Below are positions 34,170 to 41,971 of a DNA stretch of 45,755 nt, piece after piece; position 1 is the first letter of the stretch, and every line of letters starts with the position of its first letter. The notes under the pieces were generated by a model that saw only the letters and a list, made by a program, of their open reading frames with translations, did no database searches and was not told the DNA's origin. The stretch is taken from the NCBI GenBank assembly GCA_022788105.1, contig JALEVZ010000048.1, positions 1 through 45,755 of the forward strand, in the 5' to 3' direction. The position numbers and the translations under genes were made by a program. This DNA comes from Prevotella sp. (GTDB taxonomy: Bacteria; Bacteroidota; Bacteroidia; Bacteroidales; Bacteroidaceae).

Positions 34170-35414
34170 ATGCAACAACAAGACTTTGAAATAATGGCCC
34201 CTGTGGGCTCACGTGAGAGTCTCGCCGCTGCCATACAGGCTGGCGCCGACTCAGTGTACTTCGGCATAGGACAGCTCAACATGCGCTCCCACTCTGCCAA
34301 CCACTTCACCATCGACGACCTGAAAGAGATAGCAGCCACCTGCCACGACCACGGCATGAAGAGCTACCTCACCGTCAACACCATAATCTACGGCGAAGAC
34401 CTCGACACCATGCGCCAAATCATCGACGCCGCACACGAAGCCAACGTGTCGGCGGTCATAGCCAGCGACGTGGCAGTGATGACCTATTGTCGGCAGGTGG
34501 GCGTAGAGGTACACCTCTCCACACAGCTCAACATCAGCAACATAGAGGCGCTGAAGTTTTATGCACAGTTTGCCGACGTGGTGGTGCTCGCACGCGAACT
34601 CAACATGGACCAGGTGGCAGAAATCTACCGACAGATTGAGGAGCAGCAGGTGCGCGGACCCAAAGGCGAACTCGTGCGCATAGAGATGTTCTGCCACGGA
34701 GCACTATGTATGGCGGTCAGCGGCAAGTGCTACATGAGTCTGCAAAACACCAACCGTTCTGCCAACCGTGGCGAGTGCATGCAGCTCTGCCGCCGCTCCT
34801 ACACCGTGACCGACAACGAGACAGGCTGCCAGCTCGAGATAGACAACAAATACATCATGTCACCCAAAGACCTCAAGACCATACGGTTTATCGACCGCAT
34901 GATGAAGGCTGGCGTGAGAGTGTTTAAGATAGAAGGCCGCGCACGCGGACCAGAATATGTCTACAGCGTGGTGCAGTGCTACAAGGAAGCTATCGCCGCC
35001 GTGCTCGACGGCACATTCACCGACGAGAAGAAAGACCAGTGGGACGACCGCCTCGCACGTGTCTTCAACCGCGGCTTCTGGGACGGCTACTACCAGGGTC
35101 AGACCCTCGGCGAGTGGAACAAAAACTACGGCTCCAACGCCACCGAACGCAAGACCTACATAGGCCGCGGAGTGAAGTACTTCTCCAAGCTCGGAGTGGC
35201 AGAGTTCACCTGCGAGGCACACGAGTTCTCCGTCGGCGACCGCCTGCTCGTCACAGGTCCCACCACCGGCGTGATGTATCTCACCGCCGACGAGATAAGA
35301 CTCGAGCTGACACCCGTGCAGACAGCACCAAAGGGCACACACGTCTCCATACCCGTGCCCGCCAAGATCAGACCCAGCGACAAGCTATTCCTGCTCACAG
35401 AAGTGAAGGAATAG
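34170..35414 (+). CDS. U32-family protein (TrhP/YegQ-like, tRNA hydroxylation or collagenase-type)
   Basis: A 414-residue peptidase-U32-family protein. The family signature with its cysteines is seen in IEMFCHGALCMAVSGKC (about 171-187), followed by GECMQLCRRSY (about 201-211), four Cys that can hold an iron-sulfur cluster. In E. coli the homologue TrhP uses prephenate in forming 5-hydroxyuridine on tRNA wobble positions; older names call the family collagenase-like. The N-terminal TIM-barrel-like part (APVGSRESLAAAIQAGADSVYFG) fits. It has no signal peptide and is cytoplasmic, which favours the tRNA role over proteolysis. Confidence 0.9.
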   Translation: MQQQDFEIMAPVGSRESLAAAIQAGADSVYFGIGQLNMRSHSANHFTIDDLKEIAATCHDHGMKSYLTVNTIIYGEDLDTMRQIIDAAHEANVSAVIASDVAVMTYCRQVGVEVHLSTQLNISNIEALKFYAQFADVVVLARELNMDQVAEIYRQIEEQQVRGPKGELVRIEMFCHGALCMAVSGKCYMSLQNTNRSANRGECMQLCRRSYTVTDNETGCQLEIDNKYIMSPKDLKTIRFIDRMMKAGVRVFKIEGRARGPEYVYSVVQCYKEAIAAVLDGTFTDEKKDQWDDRLARVFNRGFWDGYYQGQTLGEWNKNYGSNATERKTYIGRGVKYFSKLGVAEFTCEAHEFSVGDRLLVTGPTTGVMYLTADEIRLELTPVQTAPKGTHVSIPVPAKIRPSDKLFLLTEVKE

Positions 35415-35538
35415 GCTCTGGGCAAAAGGCTTAACAGAAATCAACAGGAGGCTTCAGAGAGCCTGAAGGAAGACTCTGAGCAAAGTGTCTTTATTGAAAC
35501 AAACATCATCAATCCGACAACACATAACACACACAACT

Positions 35539-36045
35539 ATGTCACCCAAAGTTAGCATCATCATGGGCAGCACCAGCGACCTGCCCGTCATGGAAAAAGC
35601 ATGCCAGTTTCTCAACGACATGCACATACCGTTTGAGGTCAACGCACTGTCTGCACACCGCACACCCGACGCCGTGGAGCAGTTTGCCAAAGGCGCCAAA
35701 GACCGCGGCATAAAGGTCATCATTGCCGGAGCAGGCATGGCAGCAGCACTGCCAGGAGTGATAGCTGCCAGCACCACACTGCCCGTCATAGGAGTGCCCA
35801 TCAAAGGCATGCTCGACGGACTCGACGCCATGCTCTCCATCATACAGATGCCACCGGGCATACCCGTCGCCACAGTGGGCGTCAACGGTGCCATGAACGC
35901 CGCCATACTCGCCACAGAGATGCTCGCCCTCGCCGATAAAGACGTGGCAACACGCCTCGCCGACTACAAGGCAGGACTGGGCAAGAAGATAGAGAAAGCC
36001 AACGCCGACCTGGCGGAAGTGAAATACGACTTCAAGACAAACTAA
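35539..36045 (+). CDS. purE: N5-carboxyaminoimidazole ribonucleotide mutase
   Basis: A 168-residue class I PurE, which converts N5-CAIR to CAIR in purine synthesis. The start at MSPKVSIIMGSTSDLPVM is 18 codons after the ORF-track start and fits the family N-terminus; the catalytic loop and signature follow: GSTSDLPVM (about 9-17), SAHRTPD (about 39-45), IAGAGMAAALPGV (about 66-78), and GIPVATVGVNGAMNAA (about 114-129). It is full length. purK is not adjacent. The ispG gene follows across an R2 repeat. Confidence 0.96.
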   Translation: MSPKVSIIMGSTSDLPVMEKACQFLNDMHIPFEVNALSAHRTPDAVEQFAKGAKDRGIKVIIAGAGMAAALPGVIAASTTLPVIGVPIKGMLDGLDAMLSIIQMPPGIPVATVGVNGAMNAAILATEMLALADKDVATRLADYKAGLGKKIEKANADLAEVKYDFKTN

Positions 36046-36131
36046 ACTCTTTAAGACACAAACTCTTTAAGAGCTATAAACAAAATTAAGTAGCAGCTCG
36101 TCTACTTGTCAACTTGTCAACTCGTCAACTT
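36046..36131. repeat. R2 element, half copy, between purE and ispG
   Basis: It contains the R2 core (AACTCTTTAAGAGCTATAAACA) and the right-hand array (CTCGTCTACTTGTCAACTTG, CAACTCGTCAACTT) but no left array. The array ends 8 nt before the ispG ATG. Confidence 0.7.
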
Positions 36132-36139
36132 ATAAAAAA

Positions 36140-38026
36140 ATGATTGATCTTTTCAACTACCGACGCCGCGAAGCATCCCTCGTGCATGTGGGAGCGATAG
36201 ACATGGGCGGCGACAACCCCATACGTGTGCAGTCCATGACGACCACCAACACCAACGACACCGAGGCGTGCATAGCACAGGCTAAGCGCATAATCAGTGC
36301 CGGAGGCGAGCTTGTGCGCCTCACCACACAGGGCACACGCGAGGCCGAAAACCTCAAAAACATCAGTGCCGGACTGCGCGCCGACGCCATCACCACACCC
36401 CTCGTGGCAGACGTACACTTCAACCCGCGCGTCGCAGACGTGGCAGCACTCTACGCCGAGAAGGTGCGCGTCAACCCCGGCAACTACGTCGACCCCGCCC
36501 GCACATTCCGACACATCGACTACACCGACGCCGAATATGCCGACGAGTTGAAAAAGATAGAAGAGCGCTTCGTGCCCTTCCTCAACATCTGCCGCGAGCA
36601 CCACACCGCCGTGCGCATCGGCGTAAACCACGGCTCACTCTCCGACCGCATCATGTCACGCTACGGCGACACACCCGAAGGCATCGTAGAGAGCTGCATG
36701 GAGTTTCTGCGCATCTGCAAGCGTGAGCAGTTCACCGACGTGGTCATATCCATCAAGGCGAGCAACACCGTCGTGATGGTGCGCTCCGTGCGACTACTCA
36801 TCAGCGAGATGGAGAAAGAAGACATGCACTACCCTCTCCACCTCGGCGTGACAGAAGCCGGCGAAGGCGAAGACGGCCGCATAAAAAGCGCGGTGGGCAT
36901 TGGCGCACTGCTCGCCGACGGCATCGGCGACACCATACGCGTGAGCCTCAGCGAAGAGCCGGAGGAAGAGATTCCCGTAGCGCGACACCTCGTCGACTAC
37001 ATCGGCAGACGCGCTGCACACATGTACATACCTGCCACCGCCAATCCCAAGTTCGACTGGCTACGACCCACACGACGCGAGACACGAGCCGTGGAGACAC
37101 ACGACGCCAACGGAGACACCATAGCCATCGGCGGCAGCAACGTGCCAGTAGTCATCACCACCGCCACCACACACGACGGCAAGCTGCGCACCGACGCCGA
37201 CACCTACCGCGACGACCAGCGACCCGACTTCATCTACTGCGGCAGCAAGCTACCCGCCACACTCGACCCCACACAGCGCTACCTCGTCGACTTCAACGCC
37301 TGGGACGGCACACCTGCCACCTACCCCGTGTTCCCATACAACGCCATGCCGTTCCTCGCAGCATGCAAGGCAGAAGCCAAATTCCTCGTGCTGCCATACG
37401 GCACACCAGCAGACGAATACGCCGCCTGCCTACGACGCCACCCCGAAGTGGTGGTAGTGAGCATGAGCACACACCAAAACCGCCTCGGCGAGCAGCGAGC
37501 ACTGCTACACGAGATGATGAACGCCGGACTATACAACCCCGTAGTGTTTGCACAGATGTACCGCCACACCACACGCCACAAGGGCGACTTCATGCTCGAA
37601 GCGGCTGCCGACATGGGCGCACTCATGATCGACGGACTGACCGACGGACTGTGGCTCATGAACGACGGCGACATAACATGCGCAGACGTGGCATCCACCG
37701 CCTACGCCATACTGCAAGCGGCACGACTGCGCACATCAAAGACAGAATACATCTCATGCCCCGGCTGCGGACGCACACTCTACGACCTGCGCGCCACCAT
37801 AGCACGCATAAAGGCTGCCACCGCACACATGAAGGGTCTGAAGATAGGCATCATGGGGTGCATCGTCAACGGACCTGGCGAGATGGCAGACGCCGACTAC
37901 GGCTACGTGGGTGCCGGCAAAGGCAAGATTTCGCTGTACAAACAGAAGACCTGCATCGCCAAAAACATACCCGAAGACGAAGCCGTGGAGCGACTGCTGA
38001 AGTTTATTGAGGAAGATCGGAAATGA
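36140..38026 (+). CDS. ispG: 4-hydroxy-3-methylbut-2-enyl-diphosphate synthase, long form
   Basis: A 628-residue IspG/GcpE, which converts methylerythritol cyclodiphosphate to HMBPP in the MEP isoprenoid pathway. The N-terminal TIM barrel (about 1-260) starts VGAIDMGGDNPIRVQSMTTT. A large central insertion (about 300-510) is the extra domain of the Bacteroidota/Chlamydia/plant form. The C-terminal 4Fe-4S domain has YISCPGCGRTLYDL and GIMGCIVNGPGEMADADYGYVG, supplying the three cysteine ligands and conserved glutamate. It starts 8 nt after an R2 array. Confidence 0.96.
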   Translation: MIDLFNYRRREASLVHVGAIDMGGDNPIRVQSMTTTNTNDTEACIAQAKRIISAGGELVRLTTQGTREAENLKNISAGLRADAITTPLVADVHFNPRVADVAALYAEKVRVNPGNYVDPARTFRHIDYTDAEYADELKKIEERFVPFLNICREHHTAVRIGVNHGSLSDRIMSRYGDTPEGIVESCMEFLRICKREQFTDVVISIKASNTVVMVRSVRLLISEMEKEDMHYPLHLGVTEAGEGEDGRIKSAVGIGALLADGIGDTIRVSLSEEPEEEIPVARHLVDYIGRRAAHMYIPATANPKFDWLRPTRRETRAVETHDANGDTIAIGGSNVPVVITTATTHDGKLRTDADTYRDDQRPDFIYCGSKLPATLDPTQRYLVDFNAWDGTPATYPVFPYNAMPFLAACKAEAKFLVLPYGTPADEYAACLRRHPEVVVVSMSTHQNRLGEQRALLHEMMNAGLYNPVVFAQMYRHTTRHKGDFMLEAAADMGALMIDGLTDGLWLMNDGDITCADVASTAYAILQAARLRTSKTEYISCPGCGRTLYDLRATIARIKAATAHMKGLKIGIMGCIVNGPGEMADADYGYVGAGKGKISLYKQKTCIAKNIPEDEAVERLLKFIEEDRK

Positions 38027-38030
38027 ATTG

Positions 38031-38154
38031 AGTAGACAAGTAAACAAGTAGACGAGTAGACAAGCTATTAGCTTTGATATTCAAACCCTTAAAAGTTACA
38101 AACAAACTGAGGTAACAACTCGTCTACTTGTCAACTTGTCAACTCGTCAACTTA
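38031..38154. repeat. R2 element, full copy, after ispG
   Basis: Left array AGTAGACAAGTAAACAAGTA and on to GACGAGTAGACAAG; core AGCTATTAGCTTTGATATTC through AACCCTTAAAAGTTACAAAC; right array CTCGTCTACTTGTCAACTTG and CAACTCGTCAACTT. The left and right arrays are inverted repeats of each other. It ends 6 nt before the ATG at 38161. Confidence 0.75.
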
Positions 38155-38160
38155 AAAAAC

Positions 38161-38241
38161 ATGCACTACATTCTGCTCTCACTGCTACTCACCATAGCAG
38201 CACTAACCCCTGCCCGCGCCACTGACTGCTATGACAAATGA
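38161..38241 (+). CDS. Possible 26-aa signal-peptide-like micro-ORF
   Basis: This encodes MHYILLSLLLTIAALTPARA followed by TDCYDK and a stop. It reads like a complete signal peptide with only six mature residues. It begins 6 nt after the R2 right array, in the same position as ispG relative to its R2 array. It may be a secreted microprotein, or the leftover 5' end of a lost gene. It is too short for the ORF track. Confidence 0.35.
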   Translation: MHYILLSLLLTIAALTPARATDCYDK

Positions 38242-38294
38242 CAAAAACAAGGCTGCCCGCTTTTAGCAAATTATGCTTTCAGCGGACAGCCTTT
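38240..38294 (-). terminator. Intrinsic terminator of the HU/micro-ORF transcript
   Basis: On the minus strand AAGGCTGTCCGC pairs with GCGGGCAGCCTT (one G-T wobble) and is followed by GTTTTTGT. The stem is 12 bp with a ~21-nt loop. It lies directly after the stop of the second micro-ORF. Confidence 0.8.
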
Positions 38295-38299
38295 CTTCA

Positions 38300-38401
38300 T
38301 CACAGACACAGCGAACAACTCACTGCCGCCACGATAGACACGACGGTTGCGAGCACACGCAACATCAACAACAGCTTATCTTTAGTTTGCCACTTCATCA
38401 T
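38300..38401 (-). CDS. Overlapping 33-aa membrane micro-ORF
   Basis: This encodes MMKWQTKDKLLLMLRVLATV and on to VSIVAAVSCSLCL, a single hydrophobic helix with a charged N-terminus and a Cys-rich end (AAVSC resembles a lipobox). It begins inside the 3' end of the smalltalk-type gene, overlapping it by 20 nt in another frame, and ends 6 nt before the terminator stem. It is too short for the ORF track. The overlap, the terminator and the charge pattern make it a credible gene, but translation is unproven. Confidence 0.5.
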   Translation of the reverse strand: MMKWQTKDKLLLMLRVLATVVSIVAAVSCSLCL

Positions 38402-38492
38402 TGTCGCCCTTTGCGCCAAGCGCACCCAACAACGTGGTGGCCATGGCTATCAACACCTTTATAACTATTTTCCAAACTCTTATCTTTGACAT
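38382..38492 (-). CDS. Smalltalk-type 36-aa microprotein
   Basis: This encodes MSKIRVWKIVIKVLIAMATT, then LLGALGAKGDNDEVAN. The K-x-x-W-K-x-x-x-K start and the small hydrophobic helix ending in L-G-A-L-G match the 'smalltalk protein' group of Bacteroidales, tiny proteins usually encoded next to an HU-like DNA-binding gene and a cell-wall amidase. Here the HU-like gene lies upstream on the same strand. The terminal cysteine seen in many relatives is absent. A cytoplasmic-membrane location is likely; the function is unknown. Confidence 0.7.
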   Translation of the reverse strand: MSKIRVWKIVIKVLIAMATTLLGALGAKGDNDEVAN

Positions 38493-38507
38493 TGTTCTTT
38501 TTTTTTT

Positions 38508-38690
38508 AGTTAACAAGTAAACAAGTAGACGAGTAGACAAGGAGATTTGCCTCTCTAAGTGGACAAGTCACGAGGGACGAGTAAAAAAGGAGATTAGCTA
38601 TCTCGCCCCTCGTCCACTTAAAAGAAAAAAGCTAATCTCCTCGTCTACTCGTCTACTTGTTTACTCGTCTACTTGTCAACACTCTACTTA
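38508..38690. repeat. R2-related inverted repeat between the HU-like and smalltalk genes
   Basis: The left array (GTTAACAAGTAAACAAGTAG through GACAAGGAGATT) and right array (AGCTAATCTCCTCGTCTACT through CTTGTCAAC) are inverted repeats with about 27 of 28 matches over the inner part. A second nested pair, AAGTGGAC...GTCCACTT, lies inside. The R2 core (CAAACTCTTTAAAAGCT) is absent. The right array overlaps the end of the HU-like gene. Confidence 0.75.
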
Positions 38691-39148
38691 CCTACGTTCT
38701 CGCCATTCTCGACGTTGTCGCCAGCAGGCTTCTTCTCCACGTTGTAGGTGCTGGCCTCGCACACCCTCACGTTCTTGAGGAACATGCGCTCGTAGGTCTT
38801 CTTGCCTGCGCTGCGGGTAGCCTCGGGCTGGAACAGCACATGCATGCTCTTCACGTTGGCGGGACCAAACTCCTTTGCGGTAGCTGCCGGACGAGTGGTG
38901 AGACCAATCTTGAACGAGCCGAAGCCGTCGAGCTTCACCTTCATAGAGTTGCCGAGCTGATAGTTCATCACCTCCACAAGCTCGGTGAGCACCGCCATGA
39001 TGTCCGAACGCTTCACGGTGCTGTTCGCCTGCATGATGTCGGCGAGCTGCGACGTGTTGATAGTACCGTTGTAACTTGCACGTGCATACCAAAGACCCTT
39101 CTGTTCACAGTCGCGATTGCACTGGTAAAGCTTGTAATTTACTGCCAT
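38684..39148 (-). CDS. HU-HIG-type DNA-binding protein
   Basis: A 154-residue Bacteroidales HU-like protein, longer than classical HU. It has an N-terminal YKLYQCNRDCEQKGLWYARA stretch, the HU-fold helix with LADIMQANSTVKRSDIMAVL, VKLDGFGSFKIGL (about 71-83) as in the HU beta arms, and a C-terminal low-complexity tail (KKPAGDNVENGENVGK) whose end lies next to an R2-type repeat. It is likely a nucleoid or locus-specific DNA-binding protein. A full promoter precedes it, and two micro-ORFs follow on the same strand. Confidence 0.9.
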   Translation of the reverse strand: MAVNYKLYQCNRDCEQKGLWYARASYNGTINTSQLADIMQANSTVKRSDIMAVLTELVEVMNYQLGNSMKVKLDGFGSFKIGLTTRPAATAKEFGPANVKSMHVLFQPEATRSAGKKTYERMFLKNVRVCEASTYNVEKKPAGDNVENGENVGK

Positions 39149-39253
39149 AATTTTTTTCCTTTCTTTTTTTAAAAATATAATGTTAATAACTCTCTTGCAG
39201 CAGAGAGGCAGACATCATTGCTTTCAGCGAAGCCTTACTCCCTAACTGCGATT

Positions 39254-39285
39254 GCAAAATTACAACATTGCGCGACCCATGTCAA
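39254..39285 (-). promoter_or_regulatory. Full promoter for the HU-like gene
   Basis: Minus strand: TTG (39285-39283), 20 nt, then TAATTTTGC (39262-39254). Both elements and the spacing fit the Bacteroidota consensus. The leader is ~100 nt. Confidence 0.75.
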
Positions 39286-39660
39286 GACCCCACCACTACC
39301 AAACACTATCACTATACCCCAAATTCGTCGCCAACCGATGACAATGAGCAGCAATCCCCCCTTCAAAGGCAATATTCTTGTCAATTTTGCGTCTTTTGCA
39401 AATGCGGTCCCAAGCCCGCAGGAGCTTATGACCTTAACGAGGGGGAAAACTTGCCGGGGTGGTTTGCGCAAAGAGAAAAGATCAAGACGGTGGTCTTCGA
39501 TGCTTCGTTTGCCAATGCAAGACCAAAGAGCTGCTATGAGTGGTTCTGCTTGACGTGTAAAGAAAACTTACAGGCATTTTGGAACAAAGAAACATTGGGA
39601 TGAAAGCGAAAGGGTACATTGTGACTTTGCTTGGTAGTCACACTCCCATTGTCAAACGGC

Positions 39661-39734
39661 CCATTTCGCCGCCTCACTACGCCCCTTTCGCCGCCCCACT
39701 ACGCCCCTTTCGCCGCCTCACTACGCCCCAGTGG
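39661..39734. repeat. R4 repeats, second locus (opposite orientation)
   Basis: CACTACGCCCCTTTCGCCGCCT occurs in tandem at 39675 and 39697, with a partial copy before and another starting at 39719. The reverse complement contains GGGGCGTAGTG, the same core and 22-bp period as at 28035-28132. Confidence 0.85.
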
Positions 39735-39838
39735 CTCACCTTACAGAAAATCAATCGTTTTTCCACATGTTCCGCCCCTTCCTTCTCGTCCATTTCCTTA
39801 AAAAAAGGGAAAAATGCACCTATCTCATTTTTTTACAG

Positions 39839-39847
39839 TAACTTTGC
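39839..39847 (+). promoter_or_regulatory. -7 promoter box for ychF
   Basis: TAACTTTGC, identical to the box before the CDF gene, lies 89 nt upstream of the chosen ychF start. The ORF-track start (39814) would lie upstream of this box, supporting the shorter start. Confidence 0.65.
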
Positions 39848-39927
39848 AGGACAATAGCTCCACACGCGTCGCACCTCTTGCGAGCCACGTGGAAAAAAAT
39901 TGCGAAACATCAGAAAAAAATAAAGAC

Positions 39928-41034
39928 ATGTCATTAAAATGTGGTATCGTAGGTCTTCCTAACGTCGGAAAATCTACGCTCTTCAACTGTCTGTCGAGCG
40001 CAAAGGCGCAGGCAGCAAACTTCCCGTTCTGCACCATAGAACCCAACGTGGGCGTCATCACCGTGCCCGACGAGCGACTGACCAAGCTCGCAGAGATAGT
40101 ACACCCCGGACGCATCGTGCCCGCCACCTGCGAGATAGTAGACATCGCAGGACTCGTAAAGGGCGCCTCAAAGGGTGAGGGCCTGGGCAACAAGTTCCTC
40201 GGCAACATACGCGAGACCGACGCCATCATACACGTGCTGCGCTGCTTCGACGACGACAACATCGTGCGCGAGGGCGGTGCCAGCGTCAACCCGCTGGAAG
40301 ACAAAGAAATCATAGACACCGAGCTGCAGCTCAAAGACCTCGAGACCATCGAAGGACAGCTACAGAAGCAGTCGAAGATTGCTGCCATCGGCAACAACAA
40401 AGACGCCAAAGTGGCGGTGGCAGTGCTCGAGGCATACAAGGCAGCGCTGGACAAGGGACTGAACGCCCGCACCGTGGAGTTTGAGTCGAAAGAGGAGCAG
40501 CGCTACGCCCACGACCTGTTCCTGCTCACCGCCAAGCCCGTGCTCTACGTCTGCAACGTGGACGAGGCGTCGGCAAAGGCAGGCAACAAATACTCGGAAA
40601 TGGTGCAGCAGGTGGCAGACAGCGAAGGCGCCGAGATGCTCGTCATCGCCGCTAAGACCGAGGAAGACATAGCGTCGCTCGAGACATACGACGACAAGAA
40701 GATGTTCCTCGACGAGCTGGGACTGGAGGAGAGCGGCGTAAACCGACTCATAAAGAAAGCATACTCGCTGCTCAACCTCGAGACTTTCATCACCGCCGGA
40801 GAGATGGAGGTGAAGGCATGGACCTATCACAAGGGATGGAAGGCGCCGCAGTGTGCCGGCGTCATACACACCGACTTTGAGAAAGGATTTATCCGCGCCG
40901 AGGTGATAAAATATGACGACTACATCAAATATGGCTCCGAAGCCGCCGTGCGCGAGGCAGGAAAACTCGGCATCGAAGGCAAAGAGTATGTGGTGCAGGA
41001 CGGAGACATAATGCACTTTAGATTCAACGTTTAA
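39928..41034 (+). CDS. ychF: Redox-regulated ATPase YchF (Obg-like)
   Basis: A 368-residue P-loop protein of the Obg/YchF family, which binds ribosomes and prefers ATP. The start at MSLKCGIVGLPNVGKSTLFN is 38 codons after the ORF-track start. Visible are G1 GLPNVGKST (about 8-16), the DIAGLVKGASKGEGLGNKFL switch region (about 72-91), and the NVDE sequence (YVCNVDE, about 208-214) in place of the GTPase NKxD, which marks ATP preference. A coiled-coil insertion and a C-terminal TGS domain (ITAGEMEVKAWTYHKGWKAP onward) complete it. Length is standard. Confidence 0.97.
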   Translation: MSLKCGIVGLPNVGKSTLFNCLSSAKAQAANFPFCTIEPNVGVITVPDERLTKLAEIVHPGRIVPATCEIVDIAGLVKGASKGEGLGNKFLGNIRETDAIIHVLRCFDDDNIVREGGASVNPLEDKEIIDTELQLKDLETIEGQLQKQSKIAAIGNNKDAKVAVAVLEAYKAALDKGLNARTVEFESKEEQRYAHDLFLLTAKPVLYVCNVDEASAKAGNKYSEMVQQVADSEGAEMLVIAAKTEEDIASLETYDDKKMFLDELGLEESGVNRLIKKAYSLLNLETFITAGEMEVKAWTYHKGWKAPQCAGVIHTDFEKGFIRAEVIKYDDYIKYGSEAAVREAGKLGIEGKEYVVQDGDIMHFRFNV

Positions 41035-41108
41035 AGGGACGTTTAAAGGTAAAAAAGTAAAAAGGTAAAAAGGTAAAACGACTTTTCACTCTTCACTTTT
41101 CACTTTAT

Positions 41109-41960
41109 ATGATGAACTTCATTACATGGGACCCGTCCGACACGGCGTTGCGCCTCGGACACTTCGCGTTGCACTGGTATTCGCTGTGCTGGCTCATAGG
41201 ACTGGTGCTGGCATATCTTATCGTACACAAGCTGTTCCGCGAACAGAAAATAAAGGAAGAACTCTTTGAGCCGCTGTTCATATACTGCTTCGTCGGCATA
41301 CTCGTCGGAGCACGACTCGGCCACTGCCTGTTCTACCAGCCCGACGTGTTCCTCACGTCGTGGAAACACTTCATAGAGATATTCATACCCATCGAAATCT
41401 TCGACGACGGAGGATGGAAATTCACGGGCTACCGCGGACTGGCGTCGCACGGCGGCACGCTCGGACTGATGCTCGCGCTGTGGCTATACTACCGCCGCAC
41501 ACGTGTGCCACTGTGGCAGGTGCTCGACAACATCGCCATCGCCACACCCGTCACCGCCACGTTCATACGCCTGGGCAACCTCATGAACTCGGAGATTGTG
41601 GGCAAGGTGACAGACCTGCCGTGGGGATTCTACTTCGTGCAGGCAGGACCGGTCATCGGCGCCGAGCCACGCCACCCCGGACAGCTCTACGAGGCAATGG
41701 CATACTTCGTGTTCTTCTTCATAGGATGGTATCTGTACCGCCGCCACGCCGAACGCGTTGGCACCGGCTACTTCTTCGGACTGTGCCTCACACTAATCTT
41801 CACCTTCCGATTCTTCATAGAGTTTACGAAAGACGTGCAGGTGGGATTTGAACAACACATGCTTTTCAACATGGGACAACTCCTCTCACTGCCATTCATA
41901 GCACTGGGAGCGTGGTGCATGGTTAAAGGGGCTTTTAAAGGTAAAAAGGTAAAAAAGTAA
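41109..41960 (+). CDS. lgt: Prolipoprotein diacylglyceryl transferase
   Basis: A 283-residue inner-membrane enzyme that moves diacylglycerol from phosphatidylglycerol onto the lipobox cysteine of prolipoproteins. About seven transmembrane helices are visible. Conserved pieces are LVGARLGHCLFYQP (about 60-73), GYRGLASHGGTLG (about 108-120), and the signature FIRLGNLMNSEIVGKVTDLPWG (about 154-175) with its essential Arg and Asn residues, then EPRHPGQLYEA (about 189-199). The substrates in this window include SusD and the Big_5 lipoprotein. The C-terminus ends in a GTAAAAAGGTAAAAAAGT tract, so the last residues (KGKKVKK) come from simple-sequence DNA shared with intergenic repeats. Confidence 0.96.
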   Translation: MMNFITWDPSDTALRLGHFALHWYSLCWLIGLVLAYLIVHKLFREQKIKEELFEPLFIYCFVGILVGARLGHCLFYQPDVFLTSWKHFIEIFIPIEIFDDGGWKFTGYRGLASHGGTLGLMLALWLYYRRTRVPLWQVLDNIAIATPVTATFIRLGNLMNSEIVGKVTDLPWGFYFVQAGPVIGAEPRHPGQLYEAMAYFVFFFIGWYLYRRHAERVGTGYFFGLCLTLIFTFRFFIEFTKDVQVGFEQHMLFNMGQLLSLPFIALGAWCMVKGAFKGKKVKK

Positions 41961-41971
41961 AAAGGTAAAAA

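Larger units (their letters stand above)
39149..39927. other. Intergenic region between the HU-like and ychF genes
   Basis: This region contains the HU promoter (39254-39285), the R4 repeats (39661-39734) and the ychF promoter (39839). The 39290-39600 stretch shows two partly similar segments around TTTTGCAAATGCGGTCCCAAG and GTTTGCCAATGCAAGACCAAAG, both reading ASFANAxP in different frames. This could be a decayed repeat or a frameshifted pseudogene. No intact gene could be supported. Confidence 0.4.

Noticed and set aside
38238-38489. 83-aa plus-strand ORF opposite the micro-ORFs
   Set aside because: It reads through the terminator stem and lies antisense to the smalltalk-type gene, with no features of its own.
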